From positions 32,308-96,307 of the IMG/VR virus record IMGVR_UViG_3300037294_000399: a stretch of DNA of 64,000 nucleotides. The stretch is one strand, 5' to 3'. A model generated the notes under the pieces. It did not search any database and was not told the DNA's origin. It saw only the letters and a program-made list of their open reading frames with translations. The stretch is from a virus. Below, in pieces: positions 57,248 through 64,000 of the stretch. The number at the start of each line of letters is the position of its first letter. Position 1 is the stretch's first letter. Both the position numbers and the translations under genes were made by a program.

Positions 57248-57540
57248 TGGTAAAACATGAAACAACCTATTATGAGGATTTCACCATTAAAACTTTTACT
57301 GAATACTCTAATGGGTCAATCACATCTTTTGAAAACTACGATAAAAAAGGCAAATTAATTTATCGTGTTGTAGGTGATTTAGCTGAACAATGGGAATATA
57401 GTAGAGGTAAATTAAGACGATATTCAAACTCAAAGCGTTACTGGATAAGGTATTCATATAAAAAAGGTATGGTACACGTAATAGAAAACGGTGAAACAGG
57501 TATAAGAACTTATGGATACATAGAAAATATAATTTATTAA
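57247..57540 (+). CDS. hypothetical beta-rich protein (MORN-like toxin-immunity pattern)
   Basis: 97 residues with repeated tyrosine/glycine hairpins (TFTEYSNGSITSFENYDKKG, YSRGKLRRYSNSKRYWIRYS) that recall MORN-variant repeats, but this is a weak likeness. Confidence 0.6.
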   Translation: MVKHETTYYEDFTIKTFTEYSNGSITSFENYDKKGKLIYRVVGDLAEQWEYSRGKLRRYSNSKRYWIRYSYKKGMVHVIENGETGIRTYGYIENIIY

Positions 57541-57570
57541 AAAATATTTGGATATGTCATTTTTTATCCA

Positions 57571-57578
57571 TACCTTTG
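57571..57578 (+). promoter_or_regulatory. promoter -7 box TACCTTTG
   Basis: TCCATACCTTTGTAATC with TTTGG 21 bp upstream. Confidence 0.9.
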
Positions 57579-57597
57579 TAATCTAATAATCAAAAAC

Positions 57598-57981
57598 ATG
57601 GAAAACGTATTATTCTTACACCAGAAAAACATTCAAAAAATTTCATTGGATTCTCGTCCATCTGAAGAACTAGGTTTTGACTATGATACACATGAAGACT
57701 ACACCGAATTGGGTGAAACCTTATTTTCAGATGCGGGTCTGGTTAACATAGAAAACCTAATCAACAAGTTAACAGAAATGCGTTCGCATGGTGCAACACA
57801 CGTTGCTTGTGACTGGCATTGTGACCACCAAGAATTGGACTTGTATGGTGTTGAATACCGTTTGGCAACGCAAGACGATATCGATGCGTACCACAACAAG
57901 AACAAAAAACAAGTAGAAGATAAAAAACAACGTGAAATTCAGTTGTTGGAAGATAAACTAAAACGCTTGAAAGGTGAGTGA
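57598..57981 (+). CDS. hypothetical acidic protein
   Basis: 127 residues, MENVLFLHQKNIQKISLDSR; THVACDWHCDHQELDLYGVE and a C-terminal coiled coil (KQREIQLLEDKLKRL). Not recognised. Confidence 0.68.
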   Translation: MENVLFLHQKNIQKISLDSRPSEELGFDYDTHEDYTELGETLFSDAGLVNIENLINKLTEMRSHGATHVACDWHCDHQELDLYGVEYRLATQDDIDAYHNKNKKQVEDKKQREIQLLEDKLKRLKGE

Positions 57982-58279
57982 AGATAGAAACGAATACTTA
58001 GAAAGTGATGGGTTGTATTGGGAATCTGAAAGCCATGAATGGTTTCATGACAAAATATCTACCCAATATGCTAGAAAGAAATCCGAACTATGGGGTTCTG
58101 GAACGCAAAATGATGCACTTGATGTAGCTTGTTTTGTTGTTAGGGATAAAAAAACTGGTGACTACGATAGAGTAATGATGGATTCAAAAACAAGTCAACC
58201 TATCTATGACACAAAATCCTTGGAACAAATGGGTTTTGAAATTGATAAAATGAAAGTACTTAAACGATTTAAAACATAA
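57974..58279 (+). CDS. hypothetical protein
   Basis: 101 residues, GTG start (MSEDRNEYLESDGLYWESES) overlapping the previous gene by eight bases. Not recognised. Confidence 0.62.
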   Translation: MSEDRNEYLESDGLYWESESHEWFHDKISTQYARKKSELWGSGTQNDALDVACFVVRDKKTGDYDRVMMDSKTSQPIYDTKSLEQMGFEIDKMKVLKRFKT

Positions 58280-58281
58280 CT

Positions 58282-58533
58282 ATGAACGAAGACTTAGATT
58301 TACGCTGTAACTTCATTAGCGTTGACCACAAAATAGCAAGAAACTCTTATGGTGACTTTTTTAAGGTTGGTGAACTTGTTGGTCATGAAGAGTTGAATAA
58401 TGAAACTGCTACAATCATGTCCTTTGAATTGGACGAAGAATCTAACGAAGTGAAAGCATGGACTGACAAAGGTTGGTCACATATCGACTTCATCTGCAAA
58501 CTAGAAGAAGAAAAACATGGCGAAACCTTGTAA
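58282..58533 (+). CDS. hypothetical acidic protein
   Basis: 83 residues, MNEDLDLRCNFISVDHKIAR; small-barrel-like strand pattern. Overlaps the next gene by 17 bases. Confidence 0.62.
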   Translation: MNEDLDLRCNFISVDHKIARNSYGDFFKVGELVGHEELNNETATIMSFELDEESNEVKAWTDKGWSHIDFICKLEEEKHGETL

Positions 58534-58714
58534 AGAATGTCCATGGGTTATTAGAAACCATTTTAACGACAGAATCATTGAACATTCTAAGAACCATAAC
58601 AAACCACACAATTGCCATATGATACCACCAGAAAAAAGAGGTATGCTTTGGGATTGTAAAGAAGAAACTAAATGTGTTGGAAGGCACCTATACGAAAAAG
58701 AAAATGAGCAGTAA
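58517..58714 (+). CDS. DUF6283-like Cys-rich protein
   Basis: 65 residues: MAKPCKECPWVIRNHF, HNCHMIPPEKRG and KCVGRHLYE keep the CxxCPW...C-H...C pattern seen in the 53117 protein. Probable zinc-binding phage protein. Confidence 0.7.
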   Translation: MAKPCKECPWVIRNHFNDRIIEHSKNHNKPHNCHMIPPEKRGMLWDCKEETKCVGRHLYEKENEQ

Positions 58715-59075
58715 ACAAACATATTTCAGAGTATGCCACAAAGATACACTACAAGGTCTTTGGTACGCATTCAATGGTGAGTTTACTGGACTTATCCATA
58801 ATCAGTTTAGCTTTTGTGCTAACACAAATTTAGCTATGGATTTTGATGAAGAAATCGTAGGTTGGTTATCAGCAGTTGAAACGCTAGAAAACTTGTTTTT
58901 TTGGTTTACCGAAAAAGACATTAAAGCATTGCAAAAGCATGGTTGGTTTATCCACGAGTTTGAGGCAGAAGACGTTAAGTTCTATGAGAGGTTCCAACAC
59001 ACCGTAATCAAACAAGATACATCAAAAGTGGTAAAGGTTCACGAACTTATGCTAAACGGTCAAACACGTGAGTAA
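58704..59075 (+). CDS. hypothetical protein
   Basis: 123 residues from ATG 58704 (MSSKQTYFRVCHKDTLQGLW). FNGEFTGLIHNQFSFCANTN and GWFIHEFEAEDVKFYERFQH suggest an alpha/beta fold. Overlaps the previous gene. Confidence 0.66.
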   Translation: MSSKQTYFRVCHKDTLQGLWYAFNGEFTGLIHNQFSFCANTNLAMDFDEEIVGWLSAVETLENLFFWFTEKDIKALQKHGWFIHEFEAEDVKFYERFQHTVIKQDTSKVVKVHELMLNGQTRE

Positions 59076-59389
59076 GACGAGAATACTGGAATCATCGAGA
59101 TAAACCAACAGATTTTATTAATTTAGTTGATATTGAATACAATTACCCAAACAACAAATACACATTTGACTTCTCAAAGATAACACAGGAAGAACAAAAT
59201 GCGTTATGGGAAATAATCGACCATGTAAGAAAGATGAGGACTGAATGGGTGCAAACAAAACCTTATGATTTAACCAGAGGTGATGAAGTTACTACCAGTT
59301 GGAAGTATGAATATATTATCTTTGAATTGGTTAGACTATATAAAACATTTGATTGGAAAAAGAATATTATGATTTATTATGGGTATTAA
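59068..59389 (+). pseudogene. hypothetical protein, frameshifted near its start
   Basis: GTG 59068 reads VSKTRILESSR then stops. Another frame is open from YWNHRDKPTDFINLVDIEYN to 59389 (about 100 codons, ending KNIMIYYGY). A two-base loss near 59080 (VSKTREYWNHRD) would join them. Confidence 0.55.
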
Positions 59390-59413
59390 TTTGTTTATTA
59401 CTGATTAATTTCA

Positions 59414-59421
59414 TACCTTTA
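59414..59421 (+). promoter_or_regulatory. promoter -7 box TACCTTTA
   Basis: TTCATACCTTTACACC before the gene at 59442. Confidence 0.7.
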
Positions 59422-59441
59422 CACCATTATAAAACTAAACT

Positions 59442-59603
59442 ATGAAAACATTCGGATTATTTATGTTATTGTTCCTATTCATTACAATAGGACTTTCTCT
59501 GTTGCTACCTAAAGAATGGTCAGCACCAGAAATACTTTTACAAAGCACATTACTTGCGTATATCGTGCAACAGTATCGTACAAAAGAAATTGACGATGAA
59601 TAA
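59442..59603 (+). CDS. small membrane protein
   Basis: 53 residues: MKTFGLFMLLFLFITIGLSL hydrophobic helix, then a soluble tail (EWSAPEILLQSTLLAYIVQQ). Not recognised. Confidence 0.62.
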   Translation: MKTFGLFMLLFLFITIGLSLLLPKEWSAPEILLQSTLLAYIVQQYRTKEIDDE

Positions 59604-59673
59604 TGGTTAGACACGAAGTAACAAATCACGAAAATTATAACAGATAAAATTTGCATATAATAAATATTATATG

Positions 59674-59681
59674 TACCTTTG
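59674..59681 (+). promoter_or_regulatory. promoter -7 box TACCTTTG
   Basis: ATATGTACCTTTGTACCATG, four bases before the ATG at 59686; near-leaderless. Confidence 0.88.
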
Positions 59682-59685
59682 TACC

Positions 59686-60327
59686 ATGGAAGCAGAAAAA
59701 GACATATTCGACCAATGGAAAGATAAAAGAGATTCTAAACCTTGGATAATTAGAAAATTAAGGTTTATACCCATGTGGTGGCGACATGATGGCAGATTCA
59801 TGGGCAAAGAGTTCGTTAGAGGCGTTAAAAAACTTATCTATTGGTTTCCTATCATATGGAAAGATAGAGATTGGGATAGCCACTATATCTTCGAAATACT
59901 AAAACATAAACTATCAGCACAAGCCAAATATATTGGGGATAGAGATATTCATACCAGAGCAAAACAAGATGCAAGTACAATGAGGCTTTGTGTTCGTTTA
60001 ATGAAACTTGTACAAGATGAGTTTTATTCAAGTGAGTATTCTGATTATCATAAAACAAAACATTGGTTCGAACCTGTACCAGACAACGATAAACTATCAC
60101 GTTGGGAAACTAGGATATTGGAAGAAAACTTTGACGACTACTTTAAAAAATATCCTAGGATATACAAACAAGTAATAAATGGAAAAGGTATCTTCACCCT
60201 TGATGGTGAAAATCAAATTGAAATAAAACAAAAAATTGCAATGAATATTGGATATATAAACCATGAACGTGCAAGAAAACTGTTGTTTAATATAATGGAA
60301 AACAATATTGAAGGTTGGTGGGACTAA
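59686..60327 (+). CDS. hypothetical protein
   Basis: 213 residues, MEAEKDIFDQWKDKRDSKPW; basic/aromatic N-terminus (FIPMWWRHDGRFMGKEFVRG), helical rest with a His-rich core (GDRDIHTRAKQDASTMRLCV). Looks like a conserved phage protein; function unknown. Confidence 0.7.
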   Translation: MEAEKDIFDQWKDKRDSKPWIIRKLRFIPMWWRHDGRFMGKEFVRGVKKLIYWFPIIWKDRDWDSHYIFEILKHKLSAQAKYIGDRDIHTRAKQDASTMRLCVRLMKLVQDEFYSSEYSDYHKTKHWFEPVPDNDKLSRWETRILEENFDDYFKKYPRIYKQVINGKGIFTLDGENQIEIKQKIAMNIGYINHERARKLLFNIMENNIEGWWD

Positions 60328-60371
60328 AACAAATAAGTTATGAAAAACATACACGTAATAACAACGGAAAA

Positions 60372-61523
60372 ATGAAAGAAGAATTAACAAAACAAGAAGA
60401 GGCGTTAACATTGGTAGTAAGAGACAAATGGATAAATAAAGCCTACAATGATTGCTCAATGGGTATTGACAAATCAAAATTTGAAACAGGTATAAGTTGG
60501 TTATATAATAACCTTGTTAGTTTACCTAACCCACAAGTTATCTATTGTGATTCGATAATTGATGCTATTATTAAAATAACTATGTTTAAGGATTTTAATA
60601 TGGATGTATCAGAATACCCAACTATTTTTGAAAAATATAAAAATAGTAAATTAAAATCCGATTTTTTAAAAAAAATGGATGAAAACAAAGAATTGAAAAG
60701 TTCATACATTGGGTGGTCAAATTTTGGTTGGATTTCGTTTTATGATTATTTCACACAGATTGGTGTGTTAAATGATGAAAAGTTCAATATGTACCAATCA
60801 TTAATTGAGTCAAATGTTTTTGAAACGTTTGAATTTGAAAATGTTGTTTTCGCTGTACAACCACCTAAATACATTCTTTCTGAAAATTTATTGCCTCACA
60901 ACACAGAGGATTTTGCGATTGAATTTAATGATGGTACTGGTTGCTATTTTATCAATGGTTTAAATGTTGATGCTGATTTATTTTTAAAGTTGAAAAATAG
61001 AAAGTATACATTTAGTGATTTTATTAAGGAAGAGAACGAAGAAACCAAGTCAATGATTTTACTTTACATTGAAAGTAGAGATGGCACAGAAGCTGTTTTT
61101 GACTTCATGCGAGATAATCTAAAACAGGTTGATTCATTTATGAATGATACTAAAAATGAATATTTGGAAGGCACAACTAGGTCTAACAGAATTGGTGTTT
61201 ACACACTATTTAAGGGTCAAATAAATGACGTAAATATTGCATATGTAAGGTGTTATTGCCCATCAACAGATAGAATGTTTTTTTTAGGTGTTGAGCCAAG
61301 TTATGACTCCGCTAAAGATGCTATCGCTAGTTTGTACAGAGTACCTACTATTTTAAAAAATAATATTGTTAGTATTAGTAGACAAGGTGAGAAATTTTCA
61401 ACTATATTTGATGATGATATTACCTATAAATTAGAAAATGGTGAATTTAGTAATGATGAACTTCAACGTTACTCTAGTTTATCGGGTAACGATTACTTCA
61501 AATTAATGACTTATGAATTTTAA
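60372..61523 (+). CDS. DUF6745-like protein without its internal repeat
   Basis: 383 residues from ATG 60372. VVRDKWINKAYNDCSMGIDK, NPQVIYCDSIIDA (Cys59-Asp-Ser), GWSNFGWISFYDYF (119-127) and DFAIEFNDGTGCYFINGLNV follow the DUF6745 order as I know it. In many members a tandem tetrapeptide repeat (xxSV or xxQV) lies between the CDS motif and the W..FYD motif; here that interval (residues 62-112) is ordinary sequence. Directly downstream are genes made of that very repeat. Overlaps the first of them by 11 bases, so one operon. Function unknown. Confidence 0.7.
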   Translation: MKEELTKQEEALTLVVRDKWINKAYNDCSMGIDKSKFETGISWLYNNLVSLPNPQVIYCDSIIDAIIKITMFKDFNMDVSEYPTIFEKYKNSKLKSDFLKKMDENKELKSSYIGWSNFGWISFYDYFTQIGVLNDEKFNMYQSLIESNVFETFEFENVVFAVQPPKYILSENLLPHNTEDFAIEFNDGTGCYFINGLNVDADLFLKLKNRKYTFSDFIKEENEETKSMILLYIESRDGTEAVFDFMRDNLKQVDSFMNDTKNEYLEGTTRSNRIGVYTLFKGQINDVNIAYVRCYCPSTDRMFFLGVEPSYDSAKDAIASLYRVPTILKNNIVSISRQGEKFSTIFDDDITYKLENGEFSNDELQRYSSLSGNDYFKLMTYEF

Positions 61524-61812
61524 TATAGGTAAATCAATAAAAGATAAAGTAAGGAATTCAGTAAGTGATTCAGTAAATGGTTCAGTAAGGAATTCAGTAA
61601 GGAATTCAGTAAGTGATTCAGTAAAGAAGTCAGTATTTAAATCAGTAAGTAATTCAGTATGGGATTCAGTAATTGATTCAGTATGGGGTTCAGTAAGGAA
61701 GTCAGTATTTAAATCAGTAAGTGATTCAGTAAGGAAGTCAGTAAGGAAGTCAGTAAGTGATTCAGTATGGGATTCAGTAAGTGATTCAGTAAGTGATTCA
61801 GTAAAATTTTAA
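61513..61812 (+). CDS. xxSV tetrapeptide-repeat protein 1
   Basis: 99 residues. Leader MNFNIGKSIKDKV, then about 21 tandem tetrads of the form xxSV (RNSV, SDSV, WDSV, RKSV, FKSV...) and a short end KF. DNA is a 12-base repeat around TCAGTA. Starts inside the DUF6745-like gene. Positions 1-2 of each tetrad vary among RN, SD, RK, WD, FK, ID, WG; S and V are nearly invariant. Confidence 0.85.
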   Translation: MNFNIGKSIKDKVRNSVSDSVNGSVRNSVRNSVSDSVKKSVFKSVSNSVWDSVIDSVWGSVRKSVFKSVSDSVRKSVRKSVSDSVWDSVSDSVSDSVKF

Positions 61813-61815
61813 ACA

Positions 61816-61833
61816 ATGATACTAGGTAAATAA
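61816..61833 (+). pseudogene. abortive repeat-gene start
   Basis: ATGATACTAGGTAAATAA reads MILGK-stop. It is the start of the repeat-gene leader (MILGKSIKDK) cut off, probably by deletion. Confidence 0.6.
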
Positions 61834-61836
61834 ACA

Positions 61837-62046
61837 ATGAAACTAGGTAAATCAATAAAAGATAAAGTAAGTGATTCAGTAATTGATTCAGTATGGGATT
61901 CAGTAATTGATTCAGTAAGTGATTCAGTAAGGAAGTCAGTAAGTGATTCAGTAAGGAAGTCAGTAAGTGATTCAGTATGGGATTCAGTAATTGATTCAGT
62001 AAGTGATTCAGTAAGGAAGTCAGTAAGTGATTCAGTAAAATTTTAA
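61837..62046 (+). CDS. xxSV tetrapeptide-repeat protein 2
   Basis: 69 residues: leader MKLGKSIKDKV, then about 14 xxSV tetrads and KF at the end. Uses the same tetrad alphabet as protein 1, and long stretches are identical at DNA level, so copies recombine or were recently duplicated. Confidence 0.85.
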   Translation: MKLGKSIKDKVSDSVIDSVWDSVIDSVSDSVRKSVSDSVRKSVSDSVWDSVIDSVSDSVRKSVSDSVKF

Positions 62047-62055
62047 ACAATAAAT

Positions 62056-62301
62056 ATGAGTAGTATGGAAAAATTAAATGTGGGTGTAAATGTAGCACCA
62101 AGTAGTACAAGTGGTCACTTCATCAAAAACGCTAAAAAAGTAGTAGATATTGATGCAGTAAATGAAACGTTCTTAGTTGAGGGTGAGTCTGTTTTAACAA
62201 CAGAAAATCACACAACTTTAGAACAAAAGAAAAGTTGTTTAATCACAACACAAGTTGTTTACAATCCTTTGAAAGCGGTTTACGAAAAGTCAAAAGATTA
62301 A
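62056..62301 (+). CDS. hypothetical protein between repeat genes
   Basis: 81 residues, MSSMEKLNVGVNVAPSSTSG; no repeat. VDIDAVNETFLVEGESVLTT and ends with a basic tail. Followed by a terminator. May be a partner of the repeat proteins; function unknown. Confidence 0.65.
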   Translation: MSSMEKLNVGVNVAPSSTSGHFIKNAKKVVDIDAVNETFLVEGESVLTTENHTTLEQKKSCLITTQVVYNPLKAVYEKSKD

Positions 62302-62310
62302 TTAAATTAG

Positions 62311-62347
62311 GTGCAGAGGGAAAAATAATAACCTTCTGCACTTTTTT
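62311..62347 (+). terminator. intrinsic terminator inside the repeat cluster
   Basis: GTGCAGAGG/CCTTCTGCAC stem with T6. Confidence 0.85.
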
Positions 62348-62356
62348 ATTAAAACA

Positions 62357-62536
62357 ATGATACTAGGTAAGTCAATAAAAGGTAAAGTAAGGGGTTCAGT
62401 AAGTGATTCAGTAAGTAATAAAGTACTTGATAAAGTACTTGATTCAGTAAGTGGTTCAGTATGGTATTCAGTATGGAATTCAGTATGGAATTCAGTAACG
62501 GATTTAATGCCAAAAATAAACAATGATACTAGGTAA
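62357..62536 (+). CDS. xxSV tetrapeptide-repeat protein 3
   Basis: 59 residues: MILGKSIKGKV leader, then tetrads RGSV, SDSV, SNKV, LDKV, LDSV, SGSV, WYSV, WNSV..., and a degenerate end (TDLMPKINNDTR). It reads through the start of protein 4, overlapping it by 14 bases. The tetrads here include xxKV variants. Confidence 0.78.
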   Translation: MILGKSIKGKVRGSVSDSVSNKVLDKVLDSVSGSVWYSVWNSVWNSVTDLMPKINNDTR

Positions 62537-62681
62537 ATCAATAAAAGATAAATTAAGGAATTCAGTATATAATTCAGTACGTGATTCAGTATATAATTCA
62601 GTACGTGATTCAGTATGGTATTCAGTAAGTGATTCAGTAAGGAAGTCAGTAAGTAATTCAATACCAAAGATAAAACGATAA
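62523..62681 (+). CDS. xxSV tetrapeptide-repeat protein 4
   Basis: 52 residues: MILGKSIKDKL leader, tetrads RNSV, YNSV, RDSV, YNSV, RDSV, WYSV..., end SNSIPKIKR. Confidence 0.82.
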   Translation: MILGKSIKDKLRNSVYNSVRDSVYNSVRDSVWYSVSDSVRKSVSNSIPKIKR

Positions 62682-62685
62682 AACA

Positions 62686-62886
62686 ATGAAACTAGGTGAG
62701 TCAATAAAAGATAAATTAAGGAATTCAGTATGTGTTTCAGTAAGTGGTTCAGTAAGTGATTCAGTAAGGAATTCAGTATGGTATTCAGTAAGTGATTCAG
62801 TAAGGAAGTCAGTAAGTAATTCAGTAAGTAATTCAGTAAGTGATTCAGTAAGTGATTCAGTACCAAATATAACACAACAATCCTAA
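62686..62886 (+). CDS. xxSV tetrapeptide-repeat protein 5
   Basis: 66 residues: MKLGESIKDKL leader, about 12 tetrads, end PNITQQS. Four bases after protein 4. Confidence 0.83.
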   Translation: MKLGESIKDKLRNSVCVSVSGSVSDSVRNSVWYSVSDSVRKSVSNSVSNSVSDSVSDSVPNITQQS

Positions 62887-62949
62887 TACCTCCCTCTTCA
62901 ACGAAAAAATAATTGTGGTAATAGATTTGCATATGTAAAAGATAATATG

Positions 62950-62957
62950 TACCTTTG
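62950..62957 (+). promoter_or_regulatory. promoter -7 box TACCTTTG
   Basis: ATATGTACCTTTGTAGTAA with TTTGC 20 bp upstream. Confidence 0.88.
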
Positions 62958-62981
62958 TAGTAATTAATAACAATACTAGAA

Positions 62982-62998
62982 ACACATTTGTGTACATA
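62982..62998. repeat. dispersed 17-bp palindromic repeat, copy 2
   Basis: ACACATTTGTGTACATA, identical to 42309-42325; lies in the 5' leader of the gene at 63020. Confidence 0.7.
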
Positions 62999-63019
62999 CA
63001 AAAAAAACCAAATAATACA

Positions 63020-63199
63020 ATGAAAGAAATAAAATATAAAATAGAAAAACAACTCGTGCTGAAACATGATGTCATTCTAGGAAGTACATAAGAATTACAA
63101 GACGTTCTAGTTGAGGTAAGCGATAATCTAGATGGTGAAAAAGCAATGAACAATGAAGTAAGTGTAGTTATTCCCATAGAGAAAACCAAACCCATATAG
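63020..63199 (+). CDS. small protein with in-frame TAA
   Basis: ATG 63020 reads MKEIKYKIEKQLVLKHDVIL...GST, then TAA (63089-63091), then ELQDVLVEVSDNLDGEKAMN...to TAG at 63197. Both sides look coding and the promoter and leader are proper. AAA for TAA would give GSTKELQ. Confidence 0.5.
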
Positions 63200-63206
63200 T
63201 GATGTA

Positions 63207-63341
63207 ATGACACAAGAAACCATAGAACAAAACTTGGGTTCTAACAATGTAAATTCTTATGGTTTTCCCCCTACAACAATAAATGCTCATACAATAAGCG
63301 GTGGACAAATCATAGTAGAGAAAATACGAAAAGAAAGATAA
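63207..63341 (+). CDS. hypothetical small protein
   Basis: 44 residues, MTQETIEQNLGSNNVNSYGF ending IIVEKIRKER. Close after the previous gene; not recognised. Confidence 0.5.
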   Translation: MTQETIEQNLGSNNVNSYGFPPTTINAHTISGGQIIVEKIRKER

Positions 63342-63396
63342 ATAATGAAGTAGATAAAAATACCACCATGTGTCGATAAATAATGAAGTAGATAAT
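63338..63396 (+). repeat. 21-bp direct repeat
   Basis: GATAAATAATGAAGTAGATA occurs at about 63338 and again at about 63375. Confidence 0.7.
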
Positions 63397-63401
63397 CCAT
63401 A

Positions 63402-63445
63402 TGTACACAAAAGTGTACACGGTTCCACCGTGTCCCAAAGGGACA
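63402..63445. repeat. three overlapping perfect hairpins
   Basis: TGTACAC-AAAA-GTGTACA (63402-63419), ACACGG-TTCCA-CCGTGT (63417-63433) and TGTCCC-AAA-GGGACA (63431-63445) share bases, so they are mutually exclusive folds in RNA. Confidence 0.75.
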
Positions 63446-63876
63446 TTCTACAACTACTTTATATACAGACTTATACAAAAAACCATGTACTTTTGTACCT
63501 GTGCCGAACACGTAAATTAAATAGGGTGTTTTTAACAAGAAAGTGGAAATTTGTGGTAAAATGTGGTAAAAAGGTTTGATTTCATAGCTAAAAAATAGAA
63601 AATGGTTTTTTCATGGGCAATATGGTATAAATTAATAATAAAAAATAATACAAAATAATGCTGAAAAGTTTTATACTGTTCAAACACTCTCGACAAATTT
63701 TCGCCTGAAATTTTTGGACATAGGTATTCCATGACGCAAAAGCGAAAAATTTTTGGCAAACAAATTTAGCCCAAAGTTACGATAAACTTGGACAAAACGC
63801 TACTGTTCTCCCATGTAGATACAATGGGCAGTAAAGCCTTAACACGTTCACTATATGTGAGGTGTCGAATATGGTA

Positions 63877-63884
63877 CAAAGGTA
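63877..63884 (-). promoter_or_regulatory. minus-strand promoter -7 box
   Basis: Minus strand TAATACCTTTGTACCAT; transcribes leftward into a stretch with no clear gene. Confidence 0.65.
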
Positions 63885-63950
63885 TTAAAAACTTTTTTAA
63901 TAAACAAGCGAAATAAATTTGGATATTAAATATTTTTGTTGTATCTTCGC

Positions 63951-63958
63951 AAACTTTT
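63951..63958 (+). promoter_or_regulatory. promoter -7 box TATCTTCG
   Basis: TTTGG at 63918 and TTGTATCTTCGCAAAC; a degenerate plus-strand promoter near the window end. Confidence 0.5.
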
Positions 63959-63982
63959 TTCAATGGTATAATGATTTAACTA

Positions 63983-63990
63983 CAAAGGTA
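63983..63990 (-). promoter_or_regulatory. minus-strand promoter -7 box
   Basis: Minus strand TTTGTACCTTTGTAGTT; its -33 box lies partly outside the window. Confidence 0.6.
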
Positions 63991-64000
63991 CAAAATGATT

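Larger units (their letters stand above)
63446..64000. other. intergenic region with outward promoters
   Basis: Several short frames exist but none has protein character or a credible start. Promoter-like boxes point left (minus) at 63877-63884 and 63983-63990 and right at 63951. CGCAAAAGCGAAAAATTTTT at 63734-63753 is a hairpin with a T-run. Confidence 0.45.

Noticed and set aside
61513-62886. Tandem repeats as a CRISPR array
   Set aside because: The period is 12 bp without spacers and stays in one coding frame with leaders and stops; this is protein-coding repeat DNA.
61709-63067. Long minus-strand ORFs rich in Leu/Asn/His across the repeats
   Set aside because: They are mirror frames of the 12-bp repeat and have no credible start or promoter.
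2969-63091. Genome-wide stop recoding
   Set aside because: TAA, TAG and TGA all end many well-formed genes here, so at most site-specific read-through is possible.

Overview
The window reads as part of a large, AT-rich, lytic-type bacteriophage genome that infects a member of the Bacteroidota. Three things point that way. Nearly every transcription unit starts after a TAnnTTTG -7 box, usually written TACCTTTGTA and often with TTTG(G) near -33, which is the Bacteroidota promoter. There is a sigma factor of the short Bacteroidota primary type. The rest is a typical jumbo/T4-like accessory repertoire: tRNA arrays, homing endonucleases, NAD salvage and dozens of tiny genes. No structural or replication core is present except possibly one small ORF with a capsid-like motif, so the window is an accessory part of the genome.

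Layout. 1-1030: tRNA array (Gln, Tyr, Thr, Gly, Lys plus broken copies) closed by a strong terminator. 1.1-7.6 kb: small genes, a 2H phosphoesterase, hotdog thioesterase, YqeY-like protein, DUF3307-like membrane protein, metallophosphoesterase and AAA+ ATPase. 7.6-17.2 kb: NAD+/ADP-ribose block with NMN adenylyltransferase-Nudix, nicotinamide phosphoribosyltransferase (NAMPT, interrupted by a group I intron), NADAR, macrodomain and sirtuin. 17.2-24 kb: T5 A1-like phosphoesterase, HAD, CsaA-like tRNA-binding protein, Nudix, deoxyribosyltransferase-like protein and translation initiation factor IF-3. 24-36 kb: a gene split by a GIY-YIG cassette, an ABC exporter membrane half, HAD, zinc protease-like protein, RNase R, RlpA-like protein joined to an RHH/TnpB cassette, and a glycosyltransferase. 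36.4-38.3 kb: a second, strange tRNA-like array. 38.3-44.5 kb: SmpB, sigma factor, a minus-strand structured RNA and short genes. 44.5-60.3 kb: an early-type region of many small monocistronic genes with their own promoters and terminators, plus one TnpB element. 60.3-63 kb: a DUF6745-like gene followed by five mini-genes made almost wholly of a tetrapeptide repeat (xxSV). 63-64 kb: hairpin-rich intergenic DNA with outward promoters.

How the parts fit. The NAMPT plus NMNAT pair can rebuild NAD+ from nicotinamide, the logic of phage NAD reconstitution against NAD-depleting immunity; Nudix, macrodomain, NADAR and sirtuin act on NAD/ADP-ribose products. IF-3, SmpB, RNase R, CsaA-like, YqeY-like and the tRNAs form a translation take-over or ribosome-rescue set. 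The sigma factor could redirect host RNA polymerase.

The most striking features are: (1) endonuclease cassettes that leave a truncated orphan head or tail of the invaded gene beside a full-length gene, seen at seven or more loci; (2) small ribbon-helix-helix genes tied to several unrelated nuclease types (VSR-like, GIY-YIG, T5orf172, HNH, TnpB); (3) the xxSV repeat proteins encoded in trans next to a DUF6745-like gene; (4) repeated in-frame TAA codons where lysine is expected; (5) a minus-strand promoter driving a well-folded RNA with no ORF. All family assignments come from motif recognition by eye; no search was run.
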